Shown here: piece after piece, positions 15,661-17,008 of the stretch
How the letters are laid out: each line of letters begins with the position of its first letter
Numbering within the stretch: position 1 is the first letter of the stretch
Assembly: GCA_037447655.1 (NCBI GenBank)
Contig: JBBHKE010001201.1
Coordinates: 1-17,008 of the forward strand
DNA length: 17,008 bases
From: Zygnema cylindricum
Lineage: Eukaryota; Streptophyta; Zygnematophyceae; Zygnematales; Zygnemataceae
Direction of reading: 5' to 3'
The notes under the pieces: model-generated
Databases searched by the model: none
What the model saw: the letters and a program-made list of their open reading frames with translations, nothing else
What the model was told of the DNA's origin: nothing
Translations under genes and position numbers: made by a program

Positions 15661-16565
15661 GTAAAATATTTAACAGTTTATCATTATTAGTGTAGAAATT
15701 ATTATAGTAGGGAAATAATAAGTGTTGTTTACCCTATTTTGGGTTCCATGGCCTAAAGCCGACATAACTTCTTAGGGTTGCTATAAGTTACCATACACAA
15801 CTCTAATTCGATTCACGCGCGTTTCACCTTTTGGGTATAGCTCCATGTGGCTAAGTAAGAGTTTTTCTCTGTCATGCTTTTTTTAAATAAGCGTCGTACT
15901 GCTTTAGTTGCAACCGTACGAAATAATCGCATATTTTTAGAGTACAATTTGCGTCTTCCTCAAACTTAGGTTGTATAAAAAATTGTTCTCTTGGGTTTTT
16001 TAGACCCATTGTTACGTCATCTTCAAAGTAATCATAAACCACATCTGTAATGTATTTTAAATAAAGTAGAACCTCTTACACAAATAGAAAACATATTCCC
16101 ACGTGTGATTTTTTTTCAAAAGTTTTCCACGACCGAAAAAAAACATAAGGCTGTTCGTTTTTGTCTGTATGCACCTTGTATGGTCATTTTTTGCTGCGGT
16201 CTTCATGGTGAAGTGTCATTTCATGTAAAGGTGTAAAACATGCAAAGATGAAATTTTTTTGAAACTCATGGTGGCCGAACAGGAGAGGTTTACACAAAGG
16301 CATGTTGTACAACCATGACTGCAAGGCTGCACGCTTACAATGTCTCTTGATGACATGCAACATGCCAAGTCGTTTCAAAAATTACGATGTGTCTTGCGAC
16401 GCTTCAAAAATTATTAAAAATTACGATGCGATAAAACAAATTTTACTTGTTCACAGCCGTCACGGGCATTGTTTACGTATATAATCGTCACAAAGTTAAG
16501 TAACAGTTTTGAGTAAACATGTAGAGACAACTAAAATCCGAGTAGGTCGGATTCGCGCAAAAAAA
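15661..16565. other. unassigned mixed-composition sequence
   Basis: Ordinary composition but no frame over about 65 codons on either strand, and none of the peptides is familiar (minus 16184-16378 begins MKRLGMLHVIKRHCKRAAL). Small features are a CACGTG at 16100-16105, a direct repeat of AAAAATTACGATG at about 16376 and 16417, and a hairpin AATCCGA-GTAGG-TCGGATT at 16535-16553 next to R4. It could be unique intergenic DNA or a decayed element. Confidence 0.45.
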
Positions 16566-17008
16566 CTGTTGAAAAGAGGTAATTAATAGTTCACTTCTCT
16601 ATTTAGTTTTATTTTAAAGAAAGAGAGTAAGGATCAAAGGCGCGCCATGGCTGCCGCCATATTTAGAAAGTGGCAGTTTTTGCAGTTAAGGGTATTTTGG
16701 CTAAAATGATGCCTAGGTCTAGGTTTGAACCCGTGACCTCTAGATTCTTTGTAGCCTAACGCCTTAACCATTAAGGCGTTACGAAACGATACACGTGACG
16801 GGTTTCATAAATATATAAACATTAACGAAACAGCTAATTAGCAGCAGACTAACCAAAAGGAGCAATTTCTGCATGTACGCGAATCAGAACCGTGTAAAAT
16901 ATGTTTTGATCGGACGGCCGGCATTATAGCCGCCACGCGAAGTGAGCTTTTTGGCGGCATACGGATATAGCGTCACGCGGTGCCACGTGGCGCCACATTA
17001 TTTGATAC
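16566..17008 (+). mobile_element. dispersed repeat family R, copy R4 (cut by window end)
   Basis: Aligns base for base with 2600-3045 of R2 with few gaps, and ends at the window edge inside the family, so the missing half should follow. It is the most CpG-rich copy (GGCGCGCC, CACGCGG, GGACGGCCGGC), suggesting it is less decayed by C-to-T change than R1-R3. It carries an antisense tRNA-like module. A run of seven T on the minus strand lies just past the end of homology (complement of 16559-16565), where a pol III terminator would be expected. Confidence 0.75.
16712..16790 (-). promoter_or_regulatory. tRNA-like module of R4 (best preserved)
   Basis: On the minus strand the hairpin GCCTTA-ATGGT-TAAGGC (complement of 16761-16777) resembles a tRNA D arm and A box. 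After 28 bases comes GGGTTCAAACC (complement of 16722-16732), close to the B-box consensus. A GAGGTCAC block precedes the B box as in tRNA variable-loop regions. Spacing fits a class I tRNA, but the acceptor and anticodon stems do not pair convincingly, so this is a tRNA-derived promoter, not a tRNA gene. A transcript would run left to about 16560, roughly 230 nt. Confidence 0.6.

Noticed and set aside
15397-15690. 97-codon Lys/Asn-rich plus frame
   Set aside because: It crosses a 23-bp minisatellite whose period is not a multiple of three, and it has no recognisable domain.
16184-16378. 64-codon minus frame (MKRLGMLHVIKRHCKRAAL...) in mixed-composition DNA
   Set aside because: Composition is protein-like, but it is short, has no recognised motif and no supporting context; a 60-codon frame overlaps it on the other strand.
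16712-16790. Intact tRNA gene
   Set aside because: A-box and B-box regions are good, but acceptor and anticodon stems do not pair and the sequence is part of a dispersed repeat, so it is tRNA-derived and not a tRNA gene.

Overview
The window looks like non-coding, repeat-dominated nuclear DNA of a eukaryote. There are long poly-A/poly-T runs, microsatellites, C/T-rich tracts, tRNA-like (pol III-type) repeats and many decayed dispersed repeats. No open frame is convincing as a gene: the longest is 160 codons and lies in pyrimidine-only low-complexity DNA, and several frames begin at non-ATG codons. A plant with a large, repeat-rich genome is my best guess, based on plant-like C/T-rich tracts and GTAC and G-box motifs. 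The sequence does not prove the lineage. I recognise no gene, rRNA, intact tRNA or CRISPR array.

Layout. 1-325 is A-rich simple sequence. 772-1477 is bounded by short inverted repeats and may be a small DNA transposon remnant. 1600-3535 holds two copies (R1, R2) of a roughly 0.95 kb repeat family placed as a large imperfect inverted repeat. Further copies are R3 (about 5590-6602) and R4 (16566 to the window end, cut off by the edge). Each copy contains a tRNA-like stretch with D-arm-like and/or T-arm-like hairpins and a B-box-like motif, but the homology runs hundreds of bases past the tRNA-like part, so this is not a simple SINE. 3600-4200, 4970-5450 and 6640-7340 are C/T-rich tracts, and a repeat shared by the last two (P1, P2) flanks R3. 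7350-7660 is a tandem dimer of a second tRNA-like, SINE-type repeat.

7665-10340 is extreme T-rich DNA with weak internal repeats, ending in a CT microsatellite. 10371-11215 is purine-rich tandem and dispersed repeats (G1, S1, S2). 11900-12240 is a three-unit tandem repeat. 12360-13430 is A-rich. G2 (13435-13540) and S3 (15028-15200) are relatives of G1 and S2, separated by a compositionally different block of about 1.47 kb (13536-15007) that may be an inserted element such as a solo LTR. That block carries three hairpin repeat units and a GTAC-rich, CpG-containing island. 15187-15359 is a near-perfect tandem duplication carrying a composite TGACGTCA/CACGTG site, and 15451-15660 is a 23-bp minisatellite.

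No genes can be said to work together here. The interesting content is the R family: its copies show apparent compensatory changes in tRNA-like hairpins and keep an array of GTAC tetranucleotides at fixed spacing. All alignments were done by eye, so boundaries are approximate to about 10-30 bases and identities are estimates.
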